A DNA stretch of 64,000 nt from NCBI GenBank assembly GCA_008973525.1, contig WACJ01000515.1:1240001-1304000 (forward strand), given 5' to 3'. The position numbers and the translations under genes are program-made. Positions 13,234 through 27,600 of the stretch are shown piece after piece. A model generated the notes under the pieces. It made no database searches and was not told the origin of the DNA. It saw only the letters and a list, made by a program, of their open reading frames with translations. The stretch is from Stenopsyche tienmushanensis. Taxonomy: Eukaryota > Arthropoda > Insecta > Trichoptera > Stenopsychidae. Each line of letters opens with the position of its first letter. Position 1 is the first letter of the stretch.

Positions 13234-16200
13234 GTAATATGAGATAAGACGTAAAATAAATTATATAAATCACCCTGAAAGTTTTATTTTGCACGTAATT
13301 AATGTTGGAAAATCTTCAAAAGATGTATTTAGTAACCAAATCGTATTCTCAAACATTGTTTACTTGGATCTGAATATGTTCACAGTTTCCAGAATCATAA
13401 TCATACATTTTTTGAAAACAATTTTATTTTGTCAACCCTTTTATACTATTTAAATACTATAATAATTAGATGAGTTGTAGTTGTCCAGCGGGACCTTAAT
13501 ATTTTATGCTAAAAGTCGATAAAATGTTTGACTGGTCAACGAGACCCAAACACATAGCTGCATTAGTTTAAATAGGCGCTGCATTACGTGCAGTGCATGC
13601 GTTAAAAAATATCTGAAATTAGCAAAGAAATTAAAAGTGTGTTATATTTTATAATGCGAATTTAATAAAATGTGTTTTTTAAAATTTTTGTCATCAAAAA
13701 GTTTGAATAGCTCAGGGTTATTCCGTAGGATAGCTCATGTTTTTATGTGTTAACGCTGAAACAAAATGAAGTATATAATGTGGGAGAGAAGAGAGATGTA
13801 CAAAAAAGTGCGGCGTCTACGCCCTCTCTCGGTACTCAGCCTCCCTGTAGCCTGATCTACAAGTGTGCGAGAGCTTTGGGACACCCTGTATAACTTCACC
13901 CATACAGGGTTGTACTTTTACGAATACTTTCGACCCCGATATTCCACCGAACGACCTTCTTTATATAATCTTTTGCGAAATTATAAATAATAAGCAATCT
14001 CGTCTTCCACGAAAATGTAGATTTTGCGCAATGAGCTCATTCATTATCGTCCGAGAATTGCTTGTCTATCAAAATTGGGCATAAACAAGAACTATAAGTG
14101 TTGGATTATAAAGATCGGTGTTTTTATGCTAAACAATCGGTTTCAATGAGTAGCTTATCTAAGTATTTATATAAAAATAGTTTTAAATTACTTTATATCA
14201 AATAATCAATAACGAATCAATCGTCATTGGCAAATTTGATGCTCGAATATTCGTATAATCGCAATATAGTTGATACATTTTGAGCTTTAACAACTTATCC
14301 TACTAATCCTACACGATGCTAATCCTACAATCCGACTAGGGGATATCCCAGCCATTGCGAGTAGTAGCCACGTTCCCGGCTCGCCGTTGAGACTAAGTGC
14401 AATTTAAAATGTAAATTAACATGAAGAAGAAATGGGATGGGAGCTATGGCGTTTTATGGTATCTGTGTACAAACACATTCAGCCATTTAAGAAAAAAACA
14501 CACACACAAACCTCTCTGCCATCAACCCTCAATAGTTAGGACGTGAAAACCTTCCAGCCACAGTAAAAATGTAAAAATTCGTAGCAGTCTACGAAATGAA
14601 TATTTCAATCCAACTACGAAACATGAATCGTATAAATGTATAATGATTTCTTTTTTGTACGGCTTACGAGTATCAATATTAAATTCATAGTATGAATGGA
14701 TCAATTAACGCCGTTCTGAGAAATTATATATAATTTTCGGTAAGCGTTTGAAATCGGAAGATTTTACAGTAGAAAGCACACTGTAATTATCTTTACAAAA
14801 ATATCAAAGGGTACTTATTAGAGACCCTTCTAAGTACCTTCTTTAAGCCAACCCTCTTTCTTATAAATTCTGAAAATGAATATATATTTTATATTCCGTT
14901 TGAGCCGGAGCTTCTGAGTATTTTATTAATCAGAGTTGTAAACAATATTCGCTTTTTATTTACGTATCGTATCACTGCTAGCGTGTACAGACTGTGCCAA
15001 AAATATGAACACGATTTTAATACTTAATAATCCAGATCCGTTGCGAAAGATATTTTCAACATTTACAGCAATACCTTAATACGAAGACTAGCTAATTTAC
15101 AAGCGAATTTCCAAATTATTTCTTAACTTATATTTAAACGACGAATTATGCTCAAACTATCCACATTCTGATATTGAAATGCAAAATTATGGCTAAATCT
15201 GGATTTTAAATACTTTAAATTTTGGCTTTTAATATGCCATTTTCAGTTATATGAACTCGAATACTCATTGGAAAATGCGACACAAATTTTGATTTTATCT
15301 TCTTCGACTTTCCTCCTTTCGCATAGCTATTATCTTCTCCAAATTAGTAAATGGTTGATCATGTCTACGAAGATAATATTTAAAAGTGTTTCAGTGCCTT
15401 CGCATCTTTCAAGCTTCATTCGCATCTATTAATCCTTCAAATTTTACATTTTTTGATCTTATAAGGCTTCATATATAAATCATGTTGAAGTATATTATAA
15501 ATAAAACTTATAATGATAAATCATTTAAAGAGATGCTTTGGATTTTGGGCTTATCCAATTCAATTGAAATTTTCTTAGAGAATTTGCTAATCATTTCTGA
15601 CCATTATCATTGTATTTTGCGATGCTGCCATCGACAGTTCTCATAGCAAATATCTGCTGGATTACTAAAAATATTATGAATATAAATAAAGCAATCGTTT
15701 TTTGATTTTTTTTAACTGAAATTGTTCACACTACTATCAGCGGATTGACAGGGAATTGCTGAATGAAAAAGGTAACACTTGAATTGGCACACCGTGTACG
15801 TCAAATTCATCATTGTTATTTTTATACGATCAGCATAAAGATCAATTTAAAATTAATTTACGAATATTTGATCAATATCGAAAGCTTATAAGAGATTCGA
15901 AGAGGTTAATGTGTTAAATATCATACTTATGCTAGTCATTATCTAAATTCATCGAGAATGTTTGATGGATCAAATTATCCTCATTGGATGGTTAGATGGT
16001 TACAACTATGGGTATTGAATGAAAATGATGTTCTTAAATTACTTGATAGAAATGCAAAATTAGGACTCCGAAAAAATATTCGATATTGTTATTATGACCA
16101 CTAGATTATATTGGCGTGTATGCTGCAAAACATCGCAAATACGCTTTGTTTTATGATATCATTTAGAAATTGATTAAAAATAATCTGTTTAATGGCAAAG

Positions 16201-18822
16201 GATCACTTCACTGAAAAAATGTTATGGCTTTTGATTAAAATTGTGTTAGGGGTGGTTCGTGTACGGGCATACGCATTTACGTTTGTGTCAAACAATTACT
16301 TTGTATGCCACAAACTCATTTGCATCTTTTATTATTTATCATCGTACCCACAGGGGGGCTGATATTTCTTACTTGAGAACGGAAGGAGAGGGGCAATATT
16401 AAATTTAAAAGTATGGCAGGTTTGCTGAGGAGGTTTTAGCCGTCCCGTGGAGGAGGTTGTTGTCTCCCCTTACACAGGAAAATATATTATTAAGGGTTCT
16501 AAGAAGGAACAACCGTGAACGCGGAAGAATCGTAAAACAACTCCTCCCCTCCCGTCCGTACATCCAGCTTTAATTCGACTACCATGGGTTGATTTTATTA
16601 AACATTTGATTTATAAATAACCGTATCGCCTAAATGTCGGCATATTACATCAAGTCTATTAAAGGATTTTTTTGAAAAAAGACTAGATACTCTGCATAAT
16701 AATTTCAGCCCTTATATACATTTAATGAAATATTGTGCACTGTTGAATATTTTTCAATAATAAATTAAAATGTAAATTTTATATGTGTTGTTCAGCTGCT
16801 AACGTTGTTTTGCGGCTTGTCTCAGTTGTAAGACTCAATACGAAATAACCACATAGCCTTAAACAAATATAAGTCGTAATATAAGTGTATAAATGTGGCT
16901 AATTTTAAGGGTGGCTCGGTGCAAGCTCTACCCCTTGACAGGAAGAGGAAGTATGGACGCCATGATACATAATACGTTTCCGCCTTTACAATGTTTTCCG
17001 TTTCCACGAGATTTAAATTCGTAGCCTCTTCGTTTACTTACATAGTTAAGAAAAGGCCATATATTACTTCCTTAAGAATGATCAAAAATGTTTGTTCGCA
17101 CTTTCAGCGGGAATTATTTCCAGCAAGGCTTGCTTTATAGGCTTTGTCTGGTTCGATTAAAAAGTAAGAATGTATAAAATTAAATCGATCTTGTCGGATT
17201 AATGAGATGTGAGAATTTTTGCGACAGGATGTTCATCCATTTCGAGGATTTGATGACGCAACGGGGTTGCCACCTTTCCTAAAATAAAATATAGGACAGT
17301 GATCATGAGGAAATAAAGGGGAGGAATTGAGGTTTCTAAAATTAAGCGCCTACTTATTTATTTACTCATATCACGATCAGAGTTTCCAAACATTATCATA
17401 TTATTATTTTTTTAGTCATTCAATAGACTCGTTCTTCGTTAGTCGTGGATCTTACATTTAAAGAATCTTTGGTCCAGAAGGTTGTTTTTCACGCTTCAGG
17501 TAATCGGTTCATCGAGTAGAAGATCTTCCCCGTTCTCGAATAAATTATCTAGAAATTTGATAATCTTTCCATCTGAGACGTTATATTCCGTTATAAATAT
17601 TTTAATTATGCGTTTTAAGTAGAGCATATTTATGAAAGTCTTAATATATTTTCGTGTTTCTGTGGGAATATTCAAAAATTAAAATTTATCCAAAAGCAGA
17701 CTTGTTGGCATCCGATTCCCGTAGTCGTATTTATTTTAGAAAACGCCCGTAAATAAATTAAACTAATTTAATATGCAAAAACAACTACGAGTATTAATCA
17801 TGTCTTCATTGCTATAAATAATAAAGTATGCGATAATAACACGTCGACTCTTTTAGATCCATAGATCGTAATATTAATATATAAAGCATATAAAAATCAC
17901 GGAAGGATATCACAGGTACAAATTGGAATGTTATATGGAGAAAAAAAAGCGTTAACAGATTGCTATCATTCCTTGCTAAATGATATTCAACCAAATACAA
18001 TGGACAGTGTTGCGGTTGAATATCTGACACTTATCTGACAGCTTAATGGACGAGGCTTTCATGACGTGGAAGAAGTTGACATTGAAGAATTATTTCATTC
18101 AGAATTATGCTAAAATTGCAAGCAGAGATCTTGTTCGGATGGTTCGATCCTCTCATAATATCAGAGCTTTAAAATTATACTATTTTAATTCATAAAGCTT
18201 TCATATTTATAAATGGAAATAAAGTGTGAAAGTACATTCAACGCACAATCAAACTGATTATTAATATTTTTTTCATAAGGACTATAAACTATTGCTATTA
18301 TATGTATAGCAAATATTTGATTTTTCAGTTCAGTAAATGCTAAAATAATTAGCTTAATATTCCTACAATATAGATGTATTAACAATAGAACTTTATTTGT
18401 CTCGTGTTTTAAATTTCAACATTGGATTGTACAAGATTTTAAGTCTAAGCCACATGTTTCCACGAGTTTCGAAGAATTTACAAACTAATACTTCCATTAT
18501 AAAAATCGATATAATTATTTGACCAGTAGACAGATTAAAACGAAAATATATAAATTAAACAAATATTACATTTTTTGCAATTATTGTAGCGTAAACTATT
18601 AAAAGAGTTTAAGTAGGTGGGTGTTAACACGATCTTAGTTTTGATATTGAATCCATAGTTATGTTGTACATATTCAGTCCACCTCTAGTTATAGATGTTT
18701 CGTAAACATGAGATCTTCTTAATATCTAATTTCTCGCCATTTTAATTCTGACCCCAATTATTTGAGCAAAAATAAGCAGTGGTTATAGATCCTTTTCACT
18801 CTTTACTAGTATGCTTGTATCG
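13234..18822. other. Non-coding, AT-rich
   Basis: No gene found. Balanced-composition islands at 13780-14080 and 16250-16570 (the latter with repeated GAGGAGGTT). A short AC run near 14500. Confidence 0.55.
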
Positions 18823-19100
18823 TCAAGAAATGCGGATATTATCTATAACTTCCCCAATGCGTACTCCTTTCTGCGAGTTATTTATCGCTTCATTGAATAC
18901 TAATTCCGAGTATACATCGGCGACATCCTTGATGGCATGGCAGATTTGTATTTGATCGGATTCCGTATTGTCTACCCTTATTACGAGAGCTTGATCCCAA
19001 TACAAATGTCGTAGAAGTCTGGCGTCTTTTTCATCAAGTCCTACGCGATTCAACGCGTCAATTAGCTTTTCATGGTCGGAAGTTTTATCGAAGTCGTTTG
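18823..19100 (-). mobile_element. RTE-type LINE reverse-transcriptase fragment
   Basis: The minus strand reads DFDKTSDHEKLIDALNRVGL, then DEKDARLLRHLYWDQALVIR, VDNTESDQIQI and EAINNSQKGVRIGEVIDNIR. These are the fingers and palm motifs just ahead of the YADD box of RTE-like reverse transcriptases; part of the RQGCVLSP block is scrambled and YADD is lost. A 5'- and 3'-truncated, non-functional copy. Confidence 0.82.
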
Positions 19101-20339
19101 ATTATTTTAGATGATCCTAAGAATAGCTTTTTAAAGCATATATCTTTGAATTGATTTATCTAAAACCATTGTGTTCTTAAACAATTATACCATTCTTATA
19201 CATTGGATCGAAGACAATTGTTAGCTTCTAAACACTTTCTTTTTGTATGATTTTACAATTTTGTGGGAGTTTAATCCATTTAAGTACTTAACAAATTGAA
19301 TGATGTATGCGAGATACATGGACGATAAATTGGGTGTTATTTTGAAAGATCTACATAAAATAATATTTTTATGGTATAAATTGATCATTGAGTTTGGCGA
19401 GAATTTGATGTCTTTTGTAGGAGGTTTTTGCATTCTTTAACATTTGGTGAAGCAGAGAATATCGCGTGCGAATGTCACGGTGCAGTCAGTGGCATCTGCG
19501 GGTGTAAATCCGCATCGAACCGCGGTAAACAAGCAAAGCATGTCGGAAGAGGAAGCCGCTAAACTATTCCAAAACGAAAGGAATTGTGTGGGGAGCAAAT
19601 TAAATCACGTGTTTTACACGAGCGGCATTCCCGAGGATACCATTTCTCGGCGACACCGGGACACATTACGCTAGACAAATCACAAAAACTTGTTCGGCGC
19701 AAAACGAAATTAAACATTTTTCTACGGCAAAATATCTATCAATAACGTTCGCTTAGCCTCAATAAATTGAACTTGTTTAAGTTGAATAATTAACACGATA
19801 GACGAGCGATGGTATCGATCGATGGTGTTGTGCAAGCGATAAGGTCATACATACGTCATAATTTTGTTGTTCATATAACCCAATACCCTTGAAACCGACA
19901 GCTCAATATACTATCATTAAAATGTATATTTCAAAAGTCAACAAATTTTAAATTTATATGATATAATTTAAGAAAATCATACATTTTTGTGGGCTTTGAT
20001 CGAAAATATGCCAAAAATCCCTCCATCATATTGCATGCATTTTTATTTATCCAGAAAAAAATAAATTATAACATAAGCATGGGGGTTTCTATACTATAGT
20101 TACACCCTTCCCGCGCGTATTCTTCGATATGAATGATCTTAGACAGGTCGGTTCATAATTGAAATCGCGGAAGCTGCAAAATCGCTTGTCTTTCTCTAAA
20201 TATTGATTCTAATAATTTCAGCTTTTAGTTCTCAGTAAAAAACATCAACATTTCGTTATGAGATAAAAACAGATCTTATTTTACTAAATTACATGAATCA
20301 TTCGGCGACAGTTTCAATTACCATACAATCGTTAAAAGA
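19101..20339. other. Non-coding; small ORF-bearing island at 19440-19700
   Basis: The island at 19440-19700 has an open frame of 76 codons without an early ATG; the first ATG gives only MSEEEAAKLFQNERNC and about 20 more residues. Composition is less AT-rich than the flanks. Could be one exon of an unseen gene or a regulatory element. Confidence 0.35.
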
Positions 20340-20811
20340 TCAACGAATTAAATACAGAACTATGCGACTAATATATGCGCCCAAGCAAAGCGACAAGTAC
20401 CATAAATGGCCCAGTATTTAGCACGATGAAGACCAGCAGGCTTTCAAAAAGAAGGTAAATGATGGAAAGATTCAGTAACTCTTTATAATCATCTCGAGGT
20501 TGATACACTTGAAGTTGTTTTTGAGCAAAATAAATCCTGTCTGTAACATTTTCTATGATTTTTGAGGACGTGGTAATTATAAATTATTATTTTATAATCA
20601 CAAGATCAATTTTGTCGCAGTTTTTCTTAAACCCTTTAAAGAATTAGATATCAGGAGCATTAGACGGACCAAACGATTGACTCACTACAACTTCTAATAT
20701 AATTACCATTAAATGACGACAAGTTAGGCAAAGCATATTTTTTCACATTTTCTGCTCCAGAAGAACACAAACTCCATTTTTCAAGCCGGAGTTAAATAAG
20801 AACCACCCTAA
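20340..20811 (-). mobile_element. Fragment of a TIR DNA transposon (copy 2 of the 55-kb family)
   Basis: The end at 20811 reads TTAGGGTGGTTCTTATTTAA on the minus strand, like the terminal repeats of the 55-kb element. The following sequence aligns with about 55105-55520, sharing blocks such as TAGTGAGTCAATCGTT and CTGAATCTTTCCATCATTTA. The coding frame is broken. The far end is missing. Confidence 0.75.
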
Positions 20812-21119
20812 TATCTTGAAACAATTCTTATATTTTTTCTTTTGAATTATGATTTAAATTTAATATTAGTGTAAGGGTGAAATTAATTATGGCAACAGAT
20901 CGCAAAATGTTACTCCTCGTTTAAATTTATTCCATTAACAGAAGATGAATTAATTGTGGCTTATCGTATGGAAAAAAATAGTATCAAAAATTGATTATAA
21001 CAATGTCATATATTCGTACTATAAATGCCATAAAAGTAATGCTTGTTTGACCCTTCATGGGTTGCAATATCCACGCAGTTTCTTTCACCCAAGCAATTTA
21101 AGCATTCAAAAGCTGTTAT

Positions 21120-21640
21120 AAATATATTTTTTGTTAACTTATTTGTGCATCAATACCGGAGGCAATGTGTTCGAATTCTTTAGAAATAGCTTCTCGGTAG
21201 TATTGGAAGCACGCACGGATTTAAATTCGTCCACACAAAAGGATATCATATTAACAGGGAATTCCCTCTTTGAAATCGGTACCGGTCAGTTTTTTGTAGT
21301 CAGCAACAATTTCCCTTTATTTTTCAATATCCTTTTTTCCTCGCAAGGGTCACTTTTAACGGTTGACCATTCGGCAAGGGTTGGAACAGGTCCGACCGGT
21401 TTTTTGGGGAACAATGAGTTTCTGTTGAAAGAATCGTCACGACCGATCGGACTTTGCATACAGATAATACGTATGCGGGTCTTTATTGTCGAAGTGGCGG
21501 ATTTGAGCCCTTTCGGGTCAAACAGACCCCGCGTAACCGATGGCTGTTGGATGGTCAGTGTCCGTGGTACAAAATTATGAGCGATTCATCGATTTCTACA
21601 AATATTTTTGAGCAAAATAATAGCAATAAACAATCTTAAC
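21120..21640. other. GC-shifted open-frame island, unidentified
   Basis: A plus-strand frame of about 149 codons (21131-21580) lacks a useful ATG, and the minus strand is also open for roughly 95 codons. The minus strand contains a GGCTCAAATCC B-box-like motif near 21499-21512. The block may be a decayed repeat; I recognise no protein family. Confidence 0.35.
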
Positions 21641-24600
21641 GTCGATATTAAAATACGATTTAAAATAGTCGATCTTAAATTTAACATTGTTGTATTTTTA
21701 GGGTAGTTTTTTAAATGCGTCCCTTGTGTTGTCCACTAATACATTTTAACGGATGATGTTTTATTCGCTTAACAGCTCATTAATTTGTAGGGTATGACTC
21801 GTATTTTGAGCGTTTTTACTATCGGCATGTGCTGTCCAACATCTGGTCGATGTCTTTTAGGCAAATTCTATGGGGATGCTAACAAAATAGAATTATTGGC
21901 GTAACAATGAAGAAGAGTGGACAATGGGCAACGCGGGCATGGGAAAACAGGTTTTTCAGGTTTTCGGACAATACCCTGAAATAGGACAAGCTGCTCGATA
22001 GGAAACGCTACGGTCAATGATAAAACGCAACGGACAAACAATTTGAGGCGCAATATAGGTTCTTCTCTAATATTCTCCATTAGCTCATACATTATTATAA
22101 TTAAATGGGCAGACATTTAATTCATACATGTTATATCATTTACTTTAATTAATGAATTAAATAATATTTAAACCATACTGAATTTTATTCTAATTGTCAT
22201 TATTATGAATATATTTGCTTAAAATGCACTAAGAAAAATCATATATATTATGAACTCACAAAATATTATTTTTCTATTTTATTACTTATTCAAAATAAAT
22301 ATAATCATTATTGGTAATAAATAACATCAAAAATTGCAAAATTTTAAAATATATTTATCGACTAGTATAAAATTATATTTTTGCATTTATAGTGGTCATA
22401 AAAGGGATTGTTTTCAAATAATTAAATTAAATCGACACATGTATACCATGAAAATATTGTGTAACATTAAAAATATATATGTTATAAAATGATCGCATGA
22501 CCGATGCCGATCGCCACTAAGCGTTGTCAAACCTATTGAAATAGTGACCGGTCATTTTTTACCCCTTGTGCGATGTCCCAGTTCATTTAAGATGGGGTCA
22601 GCCGGTCACCTGAAGGGTTTGCAGGGAAGAATACAATATGCAAAAAATGTATACGGGTTAAAATACACTAACAAGTAAACTGGTTTTGGGGAGTGTAGGG
22701 GAAGCGCGGAAAAACCGGTTCCTTCTATGCATGTGTGTTTGTGACATTAATAAAACAATGCTAAAAATTAAATAAAAATAAAATCATGATTTATAATAGA
22801 TTTCGATGTTTTCAAAGAAATGAGACAAATTTATAGATTTTTTTTAAATCATCATATTCGGCTATTAATAATTTTTTGCGGTAATATACTTAAATACATA
22901 CTAAATTAATCAATACACATTCAATGCTTTTAAAATGATTTAAAATAGTATAGTGTATGCATAAGATTGCATAAAGCTTAACAGCTATATGCATATTGCA
23001 AGGGTTCAAATCCGGTTTTCTATTGTATTTATACTCACTTGAGGGTCCATAAAGTATAGCCCAGTGACCTCTGGTCAGTATAGCTTCGAAGTTGGATATG
23101 TTGACATCTTTTATAAGGAACTGCATTGTAAAAACAGTTCGATATATTTCGCGATATTTTAATTGCTTAAGGCAAAGTGAAATTATTATATTATTTATTA
23201 TGGTGCTAAATTTTCATTCCATTTTCACCCTTTTAGGGTAATTTAAAAATGCAGATTGGAACGTGAAGTGAATAAATGTTGACAGAAAAAATGTGTCAAA
23301 GTTTGTTAAGTATCGCCTTGACATCCTACGGGGGTGGACTGCAATTAGAAATTGAAAAGGACACGAGGGTAAATCCTTGTCGTCGAGTGAAAACCTCGTT
23401 TTCTCCCCTTTTTTTAAACCGATTTTTTCGCATAATTTTCCACGGTGTCAGATCAAAATGCCCTAAATAAACTTGAATTAAAATAAAATGTTTCAGTACA
23501 AAAAATGAAGGTAGCGTATTTTAATTAACACGTGTTATAAATGTAAAAATATGGTGAATACAATAATAAAAATTAATACGTATGAAAATTTATTGCAAAT
23601 TATAATAAACGAGCTATCAGATGTTATCTATAAAAAAAATACTTGGCACGTGTTTCCTATGGATAAAAACTTCATATTCACCCCACTTTAAAATAGGCTT
23701 TATATCTCAAAGCCACCCGCATACACTTTGGTTTTTTACCCTTTTTTCAATAAAGCCTAAGTTAAATGGTTTTATAAGCGAAAAATAGGAAGAAAAGTTT
23801 TATTCCGGCGCAAAAAATCCATGCAAAATATACGTATTTGTATCAATTATTTTTTTAATTAATCACTTGACTATCTAATTTGGTAGATTCAATGTATATT
23901 ATATTTATACGTCTGTTGGAAATAAATCTGCTTAAATTATTTTTGTTCAAGTGCAAATTTTTTGCCGATCTGGCAAATTCACCATTGGGGGAAAGTTTGG
24001 TTATTAACGAAGAATATTCTAAGAAATAAGCGAAGGTTCCAAAACGTGAAGGTGTTTTGGATGTGGGTTGAGGATAAGGATTCGAGTGGAGTAAGGGTGA
24101 AGGGACTTCCGTTAGCAGGGAGGTAAAGGAGGTAAAACTTCCTTAATGAGAATTTTAAGAAATTCACAGTCAGCGTGAGTCTTCTATGCTTAACCACTTT
24201 TTCGGTGATATAAAACAGTTTTGACCCATAAAATATGAGTGCATTTAAGAACGAAAATATTTTTTACTCACATCATCATAGATAAATTGGACCATTACAT
24301 AAATTGATCTTCGATTGTGTAGTAGATTTTAAAAAAATGTATCATCGTCTTGATGTTAAATTCGTACTTAAATTAATTTAATTGCAATTATTTGACAATC
24401 TGTAGGTAGATTCGCAATTAAGTGGTCGGACTAATACATCATCATCTTCGGTTCAAATTTACAGGATTTGTGACTGGCGACCATAATTAAAAATATATAT
24501 TTGCTATGAAAAACCATGTCAAAATGGTTGGTCCATAAAAAAGATTTTAATAAATCACCTTAAAAAAATCTTTGAGTTCATCAATGTATTTATTAATATA

Positions 24601-27600
24601 TGGGCTTGTAAAATCATACGAGATGTATATAATAAATAATAATTAATGTTTATAAAAAAATCCTCACGATATTGCATCACTGTATCCGACGGGACTAAGG
24701 TGGGGTGCTAAAATAGACGCCGAATCTCTTTCGCATTTTAATACATTTTCTTCTCGCTTTTCATCCCCCACGAAAACTCAGACCCTACTTTCTCTTCCCA
24801 GCCCTCGCGGAAATCTTCCTACCCGAGTTCACTCTTTCTTCTTCGCCCCTTTTTACTTTCGTCTTTGCATTTCGCGTAATTATAATTAAGGGGGTTATAT
24901 TTTATACTTAAGAAGGGGAGGCCGCAGTCCGTCTTTCGCCCCCCCCCCTCAAGGGAGGTAATTTACTTTGCAAAGAGTTTCATTAAAAATAAGTACTGGG
25001 AACCTTTTCTGGGGTGGGCCTCTTAAATGGCGCATATCCCTTCAAATAAAAGGGTGAAGTCCTATTCTTCAATGTAGTACTCGTGGCAAAATGCGTAAGG
25101 CTTTGTTCTTATGGCGCTTGTTGTTAAATATAAATAACAATTAAGATTTAATTTAAATAAATTAATAAAATTATAGATACGGTGTTCATTTCTACACCAT
25201 TCTTGTAAAAAAATATTATAGCTTATAGATTAATTTGTGCAAAAAAAAGCATAATCGTCATTGATTGTATTAATTTATTTTGACCTCTTGATATCGTTAT
25301 ATTATTTATACTTTTTATTGATCATGATGATTTAATGTCTCATGTAAAATAATAGTTAAGTTTGGTTCTATTCATCATTGTTGTGATAATGTTCAATTGG
25401 TGCTAATCTCAACTTTGCGACTCTCATACATTCAAATATCACCATCTTCACAAATGCGCACTTTTATTATATTTTTTGATTCAATTTATAGAATAATTTA
25501 AATTTCCCTAATAAAAAACACATTTTAAGAAACCTGGAAAATGTAAGCCGTAGCAACGCCGTAGTACAAAGAAGCGTGGAGTACAGCTCGCAAAGCTTTC
25601 CGAAACTTACCAATTAAAATACTCAATAATTATACTCATTTATTTCCTCGCCTGCCCCATCTTAAACATTCACCCCTCTGCAAACACCCACCCCATTATC
25701 TTTCGACCCCCCCGTACACCCCAACTCTTCGTTTCTTCTACACCCTCTTCTTCCTATTGGAGAGAATTTTATCTTTACAAGTGATTTCAGTATAAAAGTA
25801 TAAAAGGAGGCGGACCTCCACGTATAGGGGGCACATAAAGTGTGCAATTATAAACTCCATTTGCGAGGACTCAAAGATGGAAACCAATTTCGAAGCGAAT
25901 GTAACATTAACGATATGTGACTGTAATTGATAAAAATGAGACCATAAATTGGTCAGAACGATTCCAATACATTTTTGCATTATAATAATCAGCTAAATTT
26001 GAATTTCGTGGCTAATTTAAAAAAAATATTCAACCGAAATGTCGAGTGAAAATCCAAATATGTATTAATAAAATATGGCTGGACTGTCAATTATTGTAAA
26101 AAATATTATAATGCCGCAACTTTACTAATCTTAATGCAATCACCTACCTAAATTTCCCATTCAAATAAACTTATCCTGGTTTAACCATATACGAAAGAAA
26201 TTGTTATAGTTTAACCATGTGTGGAATTTATCTATGTGAAAATATTTTGTGATGAATTCCTATTTGCTATAGACATATATATGACAGCTTAAAAATATTT
26301 AATATTCAGATCAAGTAATATCGCTATGCTTTTTCAATATCGCAGATAAATGATATTGAATTCATTAATTATTTATTGTCCATTATGACTATTGTTATAT
26401 TATATTTTAATTGATTTTTTTATAGAATATCTGAATAATATTTTGCAGTATAAAAGTATTTAGACACTTACATCAGAATTCCATCTTTGTTATCAATTTT
26501 GTGTGACAAATATTGATTGATTATTTGTAGTTGTCTCTTAGTGTCAAATGCTTATCATAGAATATTCATGTAATGCCATTGTTGAAATATCATAAGCTTT
26601 CAGTATAATAATATTCAAAATTGCAAGGAAGATATTGATATTTTCTATGATGTTTCTCGTTCTTTATAATTACCCTTAAGGATGATTTTAAAAACTTAAA
26701 AAAGTAAGCAAAACTAAATAATAATTGTAATTTTTATTGCCATTTTTAAAGTTCATTCCTAAATAAAAAGTTATGTTAAAATTGGATTCCTGTTGTAATT
26801 CGTTATTATATTTTTAAAAAATAATGTAGATAGCTCCATAATTCAACATATTAGATGCAGTTTTATAGGACATGTGAAAAGTATATATATTTATAAGAAA
26901 TATGTTTAAATTTTAAAAGTATGTTAAAGAATACGTTGTAGTTTTTATCCATTGAGCTTCTATTGTAAATTTTTAAGATTGAATAAATAAAATATCACAA
27001 AATATATTTCAATCTATGCTTTTAAATATTAATAATATGTCGATGGGTATTATATTGGAAAAAAGGAGGCATATAATCGTTTCCAAAACATCCTGTTGCC
27101 ACAAATATATTGCAATATGGAACAGTAAATTTCGTCTCCTTTCAGCGTATTTAAAACGCTTCCCGCAGAGAGGAACGGGAATAGCTGGAAAGGGAGGCGG
27201 AGGTAAGTTTGGCCATTTTCGTAAAATGGGGGTGAATTTAATTGAATATTCTTCAGAGAGTCCACCCCGCGTGTCCCTTTTAAAAGTTCCCTCCGTGCCC
27301 ATTCTTTACCCCTTTTCTTAATGCACATAAAACAGGGATAAAAAATGAAAGGAATTATAAACGTCAAAAGGGGATGTAAAAAAATACGTTTGCGAGAATA
27401 TGCGCAATTGAATTATTACACTTGGAAATTGTGCGATTGTATTAAAAATGCACATTTTCGAGTTGAACGTTATGTTGAATTTAAAATTAAAATATTTTAT
27501 GTTTGCTGCACTTTCTGCAAAGGAAAGATGAAAGGAAAACTTACTCTTCCCACAGGAAAATATCACACAATTATATCTTCAAAAAGGTTGCGTCTGATGT

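Noticed and set aside
15940..16100. MFDGSNYPHWMVRW-like reading resembling a copia gag start
   Set aside because: Only a few matching residues, followed by stops; no neighbouring protease, integrase or reverse transcriptase.
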